DNA from: Lonsdalea britannica
Lineage (GTDB): Bacteria; Pseudomonadota; Gammaproteobacteria; Enterobacterales; Enterobacteriaceae
Direction of reading: 5' to 3'
Assembly (NCBI RefSeq): GCF_946477055.1
Contig: NZ_CAMKXG010000133.1
Location: 1 to 9,783, forward strand
Length of the DNA: 9,783 nucleotides
Below, in pieces: positions 1-7,613 of the stretch. The notes under the pieces were generated by a model, which was not told the origin of the DNA, searched no databases, and was given only the letters and a program-made list of their open reading frames with translations. The stretch's first letter is position 1. Every line of letters starts with the position of its first letter. A program made the translations under genes and the position numbers.

Positions 1-1436
1 ATGCGCTGGTGATGGCGGCGATGGAGAGCGACTCGGTTCTGCCAAGCGCCAAAAACCTGCTGCTGGTGCTGGACGAAGGCCACCATATTCCGGACGTCGC
101 CCGCGACGCGCTGGAGATGTCGGGCGAGGTAACGATTGGCGCGGTGCAGCATCAGATGGATCAGTTCATCCAGCAGATGGGCGTTTGTCTGGCTCAGTTC
201 TCCCCCAAATCGCCGCCTCGGCTGAGCCAGCCGGACCGGCTGGCCGAACACTGCGCCGAAATTCGGGAGCTGATTCAGTCCTTTGAACGCATGAGTACGC
301 TATTTCTACCGGCCTCGTCACCTGCGGCGGATTACCGTTTTCCGATGGGTAAGTTGCCCGATGAGATGCGCGAGCTTTGCTCCCGTCTGTTTAAGCTGAC
401 CGACAGTCTGCGGGGACTGACGGAGTATATGCTCAACGATCTGGCGGAAAAAACCGGCAAGCATGACGTGGTGCGTCTACATCAGACGATGCTGCGCATG
501 AGTCGGCTGCTGGGCTACTTCGAATCTCAAAGTAAACTGTGGCGGCTCGCGGCGCTGGAGCAGGCTTCGCAGGCGCCGGTTTCCAAGTGGCTGGTGCGGG
601 AAGTCCGCGACGGTCAGCTTCATCTCTATCTGCACTGCGCGGGTATCCGCGTTTCGGATCAGCTTGACCGTCTGCTGTGGCGTAACTTGTCTCATGTGGT
701 GATCACCTCCGCCACGCTGCGCTCGCTGAACAGTTTTTCGCGGCTTAAAGAGTTAACGGGGCTGGGCGAGGACGATGGCGATACCTTCATCGCGCTGGAC
801 TCGCCCTTCAATCATCGCGATCAGGGTAAGCTGGTGATCCCCAAGATGAGCTATGAGCCGTTGATGGCGCAGGAAGAGGATCACCTTGCCGAAATGGCGC
901 GTTTCTTCCGCGCCGAGCTGAAACGCGATGCGCATAAAGGCATGCTGATGCTGTTCGCCAGCCAGCGCGCGATGCAGCAGTTTCTGACGCAGGTGACCGA
1001 TCTGCGGCTGATGCTGTTGGTGCAGGGCGACAAACCGCGCTATCGGCTGGTGGAACTCCACCGTCAGCGGGTTGAGCAAGGGCAAACCAGCGTGCTGATC
1101 GGATTGCAGTCCTTCTCCGAAGGGCTGGATTTGAAAGGCGAACTGCTCTCGCAGGTACACATCCACAAAATTGCCTTCCCGCCCATCGACAGCCCGGTGA
1201 TTCTGACCGAAGGCGAATGGCTGAAAAGCCTGAAACGGCACCCGTTCGTGGTACAGAGCCTGCCGAGCGCATCGTTCAGCCTGATCCAGCAGGTGGGTCG
1301 CCTGATTCGAAGCCATACCTGCTTCGGCGAAATCATCATCTACGATCGTCGCCTGTTGACCAAGGGCTATGGCGCCCAGCTGCTGGCCGCGCTGCCGGTC
1401 TTCCCCATCGAACAACGGGATATGCCCGCGCCCTGA
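1..1436 (+). CDS. dinG: ATP-dependent DNA helicase DinG, 3' part (5' end outside window)
   Basis: DinG is a superfamily 2, XPD-like 5'-3' helicase that unwinds D-loops, R-loops and forked DNA and helps replication pass transcribed regions. The open frame enters at the left edge (first full codon at 3), so about 477 codons are visible. Against the roughly 716-residue E. coli protein, about the first 240 residues are missing, including Walker A and the Fe-S cysteines. Visible motifs are the DEAH-type box DEGHH (72-86), the motif III-like SATL (708-719) and the motif VI segment QQVGRLIR (1287-1310) carrying the arginine finger. The frame is intact to TGA at 1434-1436. Long runs such as VHIHKIAFPPIDSPV match E. 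coli DinG as I recall it. In E. coli the gene is LexA-regulated and followed by ybiB, as here; the LexA site would lie outside the window. The ATG at 9 is internal, not the true start. Confidence 0.97.
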   Translation, partial: ALVMAAMESDSVLPSAKNLLLVLDEGHHIPDVARDALEMSGEVTIGAVQHQMDQFIQQMGVCLAQFSPKSPPRLSQPDRLAEHCAEIRELIQSFERMSTLFLPASSPAADYRFPMGKLPDEMRELCSRLFKLTDSLRGLTEYMLNDLAEKTGKHDVVRLHQTMLRMSRLLGYFESQSKLWRLAALEQASQAPVSKWLVREVRDGQLHLYLHCAGIRVSDQLDRLLWRNLSHVVITSATLRSLNSFSRLKELTGLGEDDGDTFIALDSPFNHRDQGKLVIPKMSYEPLMAQEEDHLAEMARFFRAELKRDAHKGMLMLFASQRAMQQFLTQVTDLRLMLLVQGDKPRYRLVELHRQRVEQGQTSVLIGLQSFSEGLDLKGELLSQVHIHKIAFPPIDSPVILTEGEWLKSLKRHPFVVQSLPSASFSLIQQVGRLIRSHTCFGEIIIYDRRLLTKGYGAQLLAALPVFPIEQRDMPAP

Positions 1437-1563
1437 TTTTCCCTGTCAGCGCTGCTCGGACAGCCGCCGCGCATTCGCTCTGCGACGCGCGGCAAACGCT
1501 GCTCAACGCGATAAAACATGCTATTTTCACTGCAAACGATTCGTGTTAACGCTTGGAAACGTC
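1437..1563. other. dinG-ybiB spacer with GC-rich inverted repeat
   Basis: This 127-base gap holds a 7-bp all-GC inverted repeat, GCCGCGC (1466-1472) and GCGCGGC (1487-1493), around a 14-base loop. There is no T-run after it, so it is not an intrinsic terminator by sequence. A smaller repeat, CTGTC (1443-1447) and GACAG (1459-1463), lies just upstream. I see no convincing sigma-70 promoter. The gap is compatible with dinG and ybiB being co-transcribed, with the hairpin perhaps acting at the RNA level. Confidence 0.4.
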
Positions 1564-2535
1564 ATGGATTACACCAAAATTATTAAAGAGGTCGGGCGGG
1601 GAAAAAATCATGCCCGCGATTTGGATCAGGAGACGGCGCGCGCGCTCTATGAGGCGATGCTGAACGATGCCGTTCCGGAGCTGGAATTGGGCGGATTGCT
1701 GATCGCCTTTCGCATCAAAGGCGAGGCGGAAGCGGAAATGCGCGGTTTCTATCAGGCGATGGCGGCTCAGACGTTATCGCTGACGCCGCCGGTCGACCGT
1801 CCGCTGCCGGTGGTGATCCCCACCTATAACGGCGCGCGTCGACAGGCCAATCTGACTCCGCTGCTGGCGCTATTGCTGCACAAAATGGGGTTGCCGGTCG
1901 TGGTGCAGGGCGTGAGAACCGATCCGACGCGCGTGACCACGTGCTCCATCCTGCAAGAGCTGGGCGTGGCTCCGGCGGAGTCTCAGGACGAAGCGCAACG
2001 GCAGCTGGATCGCGGCGAGCTGGTGTTCTTGCCTATCGACGTGCTGTGTCCGCCGATGGAGCGGCAGCTGAATATGCGCTGGCGGATGGGCGTGCGTAAC
2101 AGCGCGCATACGCTGGCGAAAGTCGCCACGCCGTTCGGGCCATCGGCCGCGCTGCGGCTGGCCAGCGTGTCGCATCCTGAATATATCGCGCGCCTCGGGA
2201 CGTTTTTTGAAGATATCGACGGGCGTGCGTTGCTGATGCCGGGCACCGAGGGCGAAGTTTATGCCAATCCCCGCCGCTTTCCTGAAACCTATTTCATTCA
2301 TCGCCAGCAGCAGCAACCGCTGCAGGCGCGGCAGGATATGCTTATCGAACGGTCGGCGTTGCCCGCGACCTCCGATGCCGTCGCGACAGCGCAGTGGACG
2401 ACCGCTTGTTTGACCGGAGAACAGCCGGTGCCGCAGGCCATCATCATGCAGCTGGCGTGTTGCCTGGTCGGCTGCGGCGAAGCTGAATCGCTGACGCTGG
2501 CCGTGGACGAGGTGGTTCGTCGGTTGGCGGCGTAG
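1564..2535 (+). CDS. ybiB: YbiB, TrpD2-type nucleic-acid-binding protein
   Basis: A 323-residue protein of the YbiB/TrpD2 family, which has the fold of anthranilate phosphoribosyltransferase (a small helical N-terminal domain and a glycosyltransferase-3 C-terminal domain) but in E. coli binds nucleic acid instead of making tryptophan precursors. The start at 1564 gives MDYTKIIKEVGRGK and the family's usual length (about 320); the frame is open further upstream to 1369, but that would add an unrelated arginine-rich stretch reading through the spacer. The ribosome binding site is weak (TGGA at 1554-1557). Where TrpD has its glycine-rich PRPP loop (GTGGD), this protein has YNGARRQ (residues 88-94), so phosphoribosyltransferase activity is unlikely. 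It follows dinG at 127 bases on the same strand, the same order as the SOS-induced pair in E. coli. Its exact physiological role is not established. Confidence 0.93.
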   Translation: MDYTKIIKEVGRGKNHARDLDQETARALYEAMLNDAVPELELGGLLIAFRIKGEAEAEMRGFYQAMAAQTLSLTPPVDRPLPVVIPTYNGARRQANLTPLLALLLHKMGLPVVVQGVRTDPTRVTTCSILQELGVAPAESQDEAQRQLDRGELVFLPIDVLCPPMERQLNMRWRMGVRNSAHTLAKVATPFGPSAALRLASVSHPEYIARLGTFFEDIDGRALLMPGTEGEVYANPRRFPETYFIHRQQQQPLQARQDMLIERSALPATSDAVATAQWTTACLTGEQPVPQAIIMQLACCLVGCGEAESLTLAVDEVVRRLAA

Positions 2536-2700
2536 CGGTCGTGGACGGTTCGGTTCTACACGCTCGTGCCGTCGCCGTGTTCTATGCTTGAAAAAAACAT
2601 CTTAAAGATTGGCCGTTTAATCACTGTGATTGGATGAGGTTGGCGCGGTAGCGGAAAGTGACTGCGGCGCCTGAGTCTGCATTGACGTAAAGGAGCAGCC
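2536..2700. promoter_or_regulatory. Upstream region of the M3-like peptidase, with a palindrome
   Basis: This 165-base gap separates ybiB from the peptidase. It contains the perfect inverted repeat AATCAC-T-GTGATT (2619-2631), a possible operator, about 70 bases before the start codon. A strong Shine-Dalgarno, AAAGGAG (2689-2695), lies 5 bases before the ATG. TATGCT (2583-2588) is a possible -10 but has no good -35 partner. There is no obvious terminator for ybiB. The promoter is therefore not located with confidence. Confidence 0.35.
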
Positions 2701-4566
2701 ATGCAGCAGATAGTGGAGTATTTCAACGCGCTGAATCGCGATTATCTCGCCGTCCATCAGGCGAAAGAAGATCTGTTTTGGCAGCTGTATATGGGCATTG
2801 GCGACGACGATGTGGCGGCGCGCTTCTCTGCTGCAGAAAGCGCCTACAAGCGATTTATCGCCCAGCCGCAGAAACTGGCGGAGCTGCGTGAGCAGATCTC
2901 GGCGCTGGAAGCGTTACCGGAATCAGCGCAGCAGCAGGCGTTGCTGCACGGCCTGCAAGGCTGGTATCGCTTCTTCGACTGCAACGTGATTGAAGATCCG
3001 GAAGCACAGTCGCTGATGGAGGCGCTGATTGCGGCGGAAAGCGATCTGTACGCGCATCGTCAGACCTATCAACCCACACACCTGAATGCTGACGGCGAAC
3101 GCGTTCCTGCATCGTTGGGCGAGCTGCTGACCAATCAGGCGACGAACGATAACGAAAGCTATCGCCGTAGCTCGCAGGAGGCGCTGCGCGACCTGGAGCA
3201 GTGGCTGCTGAACAACGGTTTCCCTGAACTGGTGCGGCTGCGCAACCGCTTCGCCCGCCAGATGGGTTATCGCAACTACTTCGATTACAAGGTGAACAAA
3301 ACCGAGCGCATGACGCCGGAGCAGCTGTTCGCCATTCTTGACCGCTTCGAAGCCGAGACGCGCGAGGCTAATCAGCGCAGTCTCGAACAGCTGGCGGCGG
3401 AAAAGGGCGCGGAGGCGCTGTCGCCGTGGAATATTCGCTACGCCAGCGCGGGCGATGTGACGCGCCAGCTCGACCCCTATTTTCCCTTCGCCGCCTCGCT
3501 GGAGCGCTGGGTCGATAGTTTCAAAAGGCTGCACATCGGTTTTAACGGCGCGGAGCTGAATCTCGATCTGCTGGTGCGGAAAGGGAAATATGAGAACGGC
3601 TTCATGCACCAGCCCGTGCCGCCGTTTGTGAATCAGGGACAGTGGGTCCCGGCGCGCATCAATTTCACCAGTCTGGCAAAACCGGATCAGGTTGGCAGCG
3701 GGGCGCACGGCATCAATACGCTGTTCCATGAGGGCGGGCACGCCGCGCACTTCGCCAATATTCGTCAGAATGCGCCTTGTTTTGCGCAGGAGTATCCGCC
3801 GACGTCGATGGCCTATGCGGAAACCCAATCCATGTTCTGCGATAGCCTGCTACAGGACGCCGACTGGCTGAAACGTTATGCCCGCAGCCGCAACGGCGAG
3901 ACGATCCCCGACGCGCTGATTCAGGAAGATATCCGCACGCGTCAGCCGATGCGCGCCTTCAACGAGCGGCACATTCTGCTGGTGCCTTACTTCGAATGGC
4001 AGCTCTATCAGTGGGACGATGCGCAGCTGACGCCGGAGGCCATCACCCGGCTGGCGCGCGAAACCGAACAGCGCATCATCGGCATTGAAGGCAGTCCGCG
4101 TCCGACGATGGCGATCCCGCATCTGCTGTCAATGGAGTCGGCCTGCTCGTATCAGGGCTATTTGCTGGCGCTGATGGCCGTCGAGCAGACGCGAGCCTTT
4201 TTCCTGAATCGTGATGGCTACCTGACGGATAACCCTGCGATCGGACAGGATCTGGCCCGCCACTACTGGCAGCCGGGTAACAGCGTCAGCCACGATGAGA
4301 CATTGCGCAGCCTGACGGGCGAGGGCTTCAACCCCGATTATCTGGCTCAGGCCTGCACCATGACGGTGGAACAGGCGTGGCAGGAAGCGCAGGCAATGAT
4401 GACATCGGCGGCGGCGCGCCCGCAGCCCGCGGCTGATTTCGACCTGCAGGCGCATATCCGTGTCGTGGACGGTGAACGGGTACTGGCGGATAACCGTCAG
4501 GGCGATGCGGCGATGTGTCAGGCATTTGCCGCCGAGATTGAACGCGACTACCCGGTCGTGAAATAA
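2701..4566 (+). CDS. M3-family zinc metallopeptidase (oligopeptidase-like)
   Basis: A 621-residue protein with the M3 metallopeptidase (thimet oligopeptidase/oligoendopeptidase F) signature. The zinc site is HEGGH at residues 343-347 (His343 and His347 as ligands, Glu344 catalytic), followed by AAH, so it fits HExGHxxH. Glu374, in AETQS 27 residues after His347, is the likely third ligand and resembles the helix that carries the glutamate in oligoendopeptidase F. There is no signal peptide, so it should act in the cytoplasm, probably cleaving short peptides in a closed channel as its relatives do. The N-terminal 200 residues are rich in charged and helix-forming residues, as in the family's lid domain. 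The start at 2701 is fixed by AAAGGAG 5 bases upstream. I do not recognise a named gene: it is not an obvious match to E. coli Dcp or PrlC, and the substrate is unknown. Codon use looks like that of its neighbours and the frame is intact. Confidence 0.85.
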   Translation: MQQIVEYFNALNRDYLAVHQAKEDLFWQLYMGIGDDDVAARFSAAESAYKRFIAQPQKLAELREQISALEALPESAQQQALLHGLQGWYRFFDCNVIEDPEAQSLMEALIAAESDLYAHRQTYQPTHLNADGERVPASLGELLTNQATNDNESYRRSSQEALRDLEQWLLNNGFPELVRLRNRFARQMGYRNYFDYKVNKTERMTPEQLFAILDRFEAETREANQRSLEQLAAEKGAEALSPWNIRYASAGDVTRQLDPYFPFAASLERWVDSFKRLHIGFNGAELNLDLLVRKGKYENGFMHQPVPPFVNQGQWVPARINFTSLAKPDQVGSGAHGINTLFHEGGHAAHFANIRQNAPCFAQEYPPTSMAYAETQSMFCDSLLQDADWLKRYARSRNGETIPDALIQEDIRTRQPMRAFNERHILLVPYFEWQLYQWDDAQLTPEAITRLARETEQRIIGIEGSPRPTMAIPHLLSMESACSYQGYLLALMAVEQTRAFFLNRDGYLTDNPAIGQDLARHYWQPGNSVSHDETLRSLTGEGFNPDYLAQACTMTVEQAWQEAQAMMTSAAARPQPAADFDLQAHIRVVDGERVLADNRQGDAAMCQAFAAEIERDYPVVK

Positions 4567-4596
4567 CACCCGCCAACGCCATCTTCTCACGATCCT

Positions 4597-4662
4597 ATAC
4601 GGTAGCGATTGCTGCCGTATCAACCCGCCTCCCGTTCGGTGAGGCGGGCCTTCCCCGATTTT
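4597..4662 (+). terminator. Tandem hairpins after the peptidase gene, probable terminator
   Basis: Two hairpins follow the stop codon at 4566. The first is ATACGGTAGC (4597-4606) with GCTGCCGTAT (4611-4620), ten pairs including one G-T, around a 4-base loop. The second is CCCGCCTC (4624-4631) with GAGGCGGG (4641-4648), eight pairs, followed 10 bases later by TTTT (4659-4662). The stems are strong but the T-tract is poor, so termination is likely but may be partial. Confidence 0.5.
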
Positions 4663-4721
4663 CTGAAAGGATTGACCCCTTGTTGTAGGGCGGCGTTTCT
4701 CATGATGCCTAAATGTCGGCG

Positions 4722-4755
4722 TTGTCACGGAACGGTCACAATGACGATCTAGGCT
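4722..4755 (+). promoter_or_regulatory. Candidate Pho box and promoter for the phosphatase gene
   Basis: TTGTCACGGAACGGTCAC (4722-4739) has the Pho-box architecture: two 7-base repeats (TTGTCAC and CGGTCAC) separated by 4 bases, 11 bases apart. It keeps the GTCA core of both repeats of the CTGTCAT-N4-CTGTCAT consensus. A weak -10 (TAGGCT, 4750-4755) starts 10 bases after the box, the spacing expected where PhoB replaces the -35 element. A further CTGTCTG lies at 4754-4760. The gene downstream encodes an exported phosphatase, which makes PhoB control sensible. The leader would be about 80 bases and includes a small hairpin, TTTCCC (4786-4791) with GGGAAA (4797-4802). Confidence 0.45.
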
Positions 4756-4841
4756 GTCTGCCATGTGAATTTTCTGCGTTGTGTTTTTCCCCAGCAGGGA
4801 AAGAACGGTCCGATCATCTATCTGAAATTCAAGGAAATATC

Positions 4842-6113
4842 ATGCGCTATTCTTCTCTTTTCGTCGCCGTCGCCTGTGCCTTGACCCTCTCCCAGGCTTC
4901 CGCCGCCTTACCTGAACATACCTTGCACGTGGCGATGACCGAGGTTCAATCCACCACGGCGGCCAACGCCAGCCCGGAATACGTCGCTCTGGAAAAGAGC
5001 GCACAGCAACATTTGCAGGACATGCTGCGCGGCAATGCGCAGACGCTGACCCGGGCGCAGCTGGATAGTGCGCAGCAGGGCTCCCCTCAGGCTGATGCGG
5101 CGTGGCTCAAAGCGGCGAGCTACGACTTCCAGAAGGAAGCGCGTGAGCAAGACAGCATCACATTGCTGTCGGCGTTTAACCAACTGACGCCGACACTATT
5201 GCGTCAAAACCGCGCGACGGTAGAGCGTATCAATCAGGATGCGTCGGACGCGCTACGCCAGAAGGCGCTAATTGATGCGGAGAACATTCGCTATTTCTAC
5301 GCGTTGGCGGAAGCGCTGGGCCCCCGCTTGGGTAACGCCTTTATCGACGTTTATCAGCGTGGTGAGATGGGTAAGGCCGCGGCGTTGATCAAGGCCAGCG
5401 CCGTGAGCACATCGCCCGCGAAGCAGTTCTATCACTATCCGCGTCCGTTCAAACAGCCGGGGAACGCGATTCATCTGGTCCCGGATACGGCGGTCATCAA
5501 TGATTCCGTGCCTTATACCGCGTCGGGCGACGCGTTCCCCAGCGGCCACACCAATAGCGGCTACAACGATGCGCTGCTGCTGGCGGAAATGTTGCCTGAA
5601 CGGTTCGTTCCGCTGATTGACCGTGCGGCAACCTACGGTTACTCCCGTGTTGTTCTGGGCGTGCATTACCCGCTGGATGTGATGGGCGGACGAATGACGG
5701 CGGAGCATCAGATCGCGACGCTGATGAACGATCCTGAATACATGAAGCTGTTCACCGAAGCCAAAACCCAGATGCGCACCGCGCTGGAGCAGGCCTGTGG
5801 CACGAGTCTGGCGCAGTGTGCCCAGCCGCAGGGTAAAGACGATCCCTACACCCATCCCGTTATGCGTCAGTTCTATCGCTTTACGATGAGCTATGGTCTG
5901 CCCGCGACGAAAGTGGCCGCACGGCCGGTCAGCGTGCCCAAAGGCGCGGAAGTGTTGCTGGAAGGTCCCTTGCCGGAGTTAAGCGCGGAGCAGCGTCGTG
6001 CGCTGATGGTGAAAACGGCGGAAGCTAATGGTTATCCGCTGTCGGGAAGTCGCGAGGGTAACTTCTGGCAGCGCCTGAACCTGCACGATGCCGTGCTGGC
6101 CAGCAAACAGTGA
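4842..6113 (+). CDS. Exported PAP2-family acid phosphatase
   Basis: A 423-residue secreted phosphatase of the PAP2/class A non-specific acid phosphatase superfamily, expected to remove phosphate from organic monoesters in the periplasm. All three signature motifs are present in order: K-x6-RP at Lys194-Pro202, PSGH at residues 233-236 and SR-x5-H-x3-D at Ser268-Asp279, with His275 the expected nucleophile and His236 the general acid. The start at 4842 follows AAGGAA (4831-4836) by 5 bases and gives a clear Sec signal peptide (Arg2, hydrophobic to about residue 17, likely cut after ASA at 21). The frame is open back to 4713, but that start would bury the signal. The protein is much longer than PhoN or PhoC (about 250): it has an extra N-terminal helical region before motif 1 and a C-terminal region of about 140 residues after motif 3. 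Cys319 and Cys326 could form a disulfide. I do not know a gene name; substrate preference cannot be read from the sequence. Confidence 0.9.
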   Translation: MRYSSLFVAVACALTLSQASAALPEHTLHVAMTEVQSTTAANASPEYVALEKSAQQHLQDMLRGNAQTLTRAQLDSAQQGSPQADAAWLKAASYDFQKEAREQDSITLLSAFNQLTPTLLRQNRATVERINQDASDALRQKALIDAENIRYFYALAEALGPRLGNAFIDVYQRGEMGKAAALIKASAVSTSPAKQFYHYPRPFKQPGNAIHLVPDTAVINDSVPYTASGDAFPSGHTNSGYNDALLLAEMLPERFVPLIDRAATYGYSRVVLGVHYPLDVMGGRMTAEHQIATLMNDPEYMKLFTEAKTQMRTALEQACGTSLAQCAQPQGKDDPYTHPVMRQFYRFTMSYGLPATKVAARPVSVPKGAEVLLEGPLPELSAEQRRALMVKTAEANGYPLSGSREGNFWQRLNLHDAVLASKQ

Positions 6114-6164
6114 TGACTCACGGACTTGCCGCGTCGTCTATGTAGGAAATGAGTGAGGTGAGAC

Positions 6165-6201
6165 AAACAGAACGTATCCGTGGGGATACGTTCTGTTTTT
6201 T
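6165..6201. terminator. Bidirectional intrinsic terminator between phosphatase gene and glnQ
   Basis: A perfect 15-bp stem runs from 6165-6179 to 6184-6198 around a GTGG loop, with core CAGAACGTATCC and GGATACGTTCTG. On the + strand the stem runs into six Ts (6196-6201), a strong terminator for the phosphatase gene. On the - strand it is followed by TTTGTCTC, so it can also stop transcription leaving glnQ, probably less efficiently. It lies in the 95-base gap between two convergent genes. Confidence 0.9.
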
Positions 6202-6208
6202 GAGGCGA

Positions 6209-6931
6209 TTACGCCACGTGCTGCAGGAACTCGCGCAGACGTTCGCTAGGCGGATGGCTGATCAACGCATCCGGCTCTCCGTCTTCCGCAATACGGCCTT
6301 TATCGATGAAGATGAGGCGCGACGCGACTTTCTGAGCAAAGCCGACTTCGTGGGTGACGATGACCATGGTCATCCCTTCTTCCGCCAGATCTTTCATCAC
6401 GGTCAGGACCTCGTGACGCAGCTCCGGGTCGAGCGCCGAAGTGGGCTCATCGAACAGCATCATTTTCGGTTTCACCGCCAGCGCGCGGGCAATCGCTACG
6501 CGCTGCTGCTGTCCACCGGAAAGCTCGGAAGGGTAGTGATGCGCCCGTTCGGACAGCCCCACTTTTTTCAGCAGCGCCATCGCCTGCTTCTCCGCCTCTT
6601 CCTTCTTGATGCCGCGAACGCGAATTGGGCCGAAAGCCACGTTTTCCAGCGCCGTCATCTGCGGGAACAGATAGAACTGCTGAAAGACCATACCGGCTTC
6701 CTGACGGATCAGACGTTCGTCCACTTTGGGATTGTTCACCTTTAACCCGTCGACCACCAGCTCTCCGTGGGTAATCTCTTCGAGTTTGTTGATGCAGCGC
6801 AGCAGGGTGGATTTCCCTGAGCCGGACGGGCCAATAATCACCACGACTTCGCCCTGATTGATTTTCAGGTCGATATCATGGAGAACCTGTGTTTGCCCAT
6901 AGTGTTTAGAAACGTTTTTAAATTCAATCAT
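6209..6931 (-). CDS. glnQ: Glutamine ABC transporter ATP-binding protein GlnQ
   Basis: The 240-residue ATPase of the high-affinity glutamine importer, working as a dimer on the cytoplasmic face of GlnP. Visible motifs are Walker [10 protein letters not shown] (34-42), Q-loop glutamine (84/85), signature LSGGQ (137-141), Walker B ending MLFDEP (158-163) with Glu162 as catalytic base, D-loop SALD (165-168) and H-loop His194. Length and sequence are nearly the same as E. coli GlnQ, so the substrate assignment is firm. Its ATG overlaps the glnP stop in an ATGA at 6928-6931, which implies translational coupling. It is the last gene of the glnHPQ operon, with the hairpin at 6165-6198 a few bases beyond its stop. 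Confidence 0.97.
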   Translation of the reverse strand: MIEFKNVSKHYGQTQVLHDIDLKINQGEVVVIIGPSGSGKSTLLRCINKLEEITHGELVVDGLKVNNPKVDERLIRQEAGMVFQQFYLFPQMTALENVAFGPIRVRGIKKEEAEKQAMALLKKVGLSERAHHYPSELSGGQQQRVAIARALAVKPKMMLFDEPTSALDPELRHEVLTVMKDLAEEGMTMVIVTHEVGFAQKVASRLIFIDKGRIAEDGEPDALISHPPSERLREFLQHVA

Positions 6932-7587
6932 ATAATTTTAAGTCTTCTTTCCAGACGGCGCAGAAGGAAGCTCAGCACCAGCGTAATAACCAGATAAATC
7001 ACGGCGACCGCGCTCCAGATTTCCAGTGCGCGGAAGTTCCCGGCGATGATCTCCATCCCCTGACGGGTGAGTTCAGAGACGCCGATGACGATAAACAGCG
7101 AAGTATCTTTGATGCTGATAATCCATTGGTTGCCCAACGGCGGCAGCATCCGACGCAGCGCCAGCGGCGCAACGACGTAACGCAGTGTGTCACGGCGAGA
7201 CAGGCCCAGCGCCATACCGGCTTCCGAGAAGCCTTTGTTGATAGACAGGACCGAACCGCGCGTAATCTCGGCGATATACGCCCCCGAGTTGATCATGATG
7301 GTGACGACGGCGGCAGCAAACGGGTCGATGCGAACCGAGGTCAGGATCATCGGCAACGCGAAGTAGATAAACATGACCTGTACGACAATCGGCGTGCCGC
7401 GAATGATTTCGATAAACACCAGCGCGATACGGCTGGATATCCAGTTGCCGTAAACGCGAACGAACCCCGCGAATACGCCGATAATGACGCCACCCAGCAG
7501 GCCCAGAACCGAAATCAATAGGGTCATTTTGGCCCCTTCCAGAAGAAGGGGCAGGGAAGGCCAAATGGCACTCCAATCAAACTGCAT
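6928..7587 (-). CDS. glnP: Glutamine ABC transporter permease GlnP
   Basis: The 219-residue inner-membrane permease of the glutamine importer, of the His/Glu/Gln/Arg/opine (HisMQ-type) family, expected to form a dimer. Hydrophobic segments lie at about residues 22-43, 54-78, 90-110, 157-175 and 190-210. The EAA loop that contacts GlnQ begins at Glu122 (EAGMALGLS) and continues to about residue 141. I chose the start at 7587 (MQFDWSAIW, as in E. coli) because GTGGAG stands 7 bases before it; the frame extends 5 codons further upstream to 7602 without a better site. It lies 26 bases after glnH and overlaps glnQ by 4 bases. In E. coli, as I recall, a longer spacer with inverted repeats separates glnH from glnP; this short gap has no hairpin, so expression of the three genes may be more even here. 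Confidence 0.97.
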   Translation of the reverse strand: MQFDWSAIWPSLPLLLEGAKMTLLISVLGLLGGVIIGVFAGFVRVYGNWISSRIALVFIEIIRGTPIVVQVMFIYFALPMILTSVRIDPFAAAVVTIMINSGAYIAEITRGSVLSINKGFSEAGMALGLSRRDTLRYVVAPLALRRMLPPLGNQWIISIKDTSLFIVIGVSELTRQGMEIIAGNFRALEIWSAVAVIYLVITLVLSFLLRRLERRLKII

Positions 7588-7613
7588 GAAATTTCTCCAC
7601 AAACGAACGGCGA

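Noticed and set aside
753..1415. 220-codon open frame antisense to dinG
   Set aside because: Fully covered by conserved dinG helicase motifs on the other strand; no recognisable domain.
2923..3828. 301-codon open frame antisense to the M3-like peptidase gene
   Set aside because: It lies wholly opposite an intact gene with catalytic motifs. Long antisense frames are expected in GC-rich codon use, and the translation shows no family signature.
4869..4880. Cys12 in the phosphatase signal peptide as a lipidation site
   Set aside because: The preceding residues (AVA) fit a lipobox poorly, the cysteine comes early, and a hydrophobic run and an ASA cleavage site follow it.
5268..5855. 195-codon open frame antisense to the phosphatase gene
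   Set aside because: It lies opposite the PAP2 motifs and its composition is that of a complement shadow (rich in Arg, His, Gln).
6149..6745. 198-codon rightward frame over the terminator and glnQ
   Set aside because: It would start upstream of a strong terminator and run antisense to highly conserved glnQ; no domain seen.
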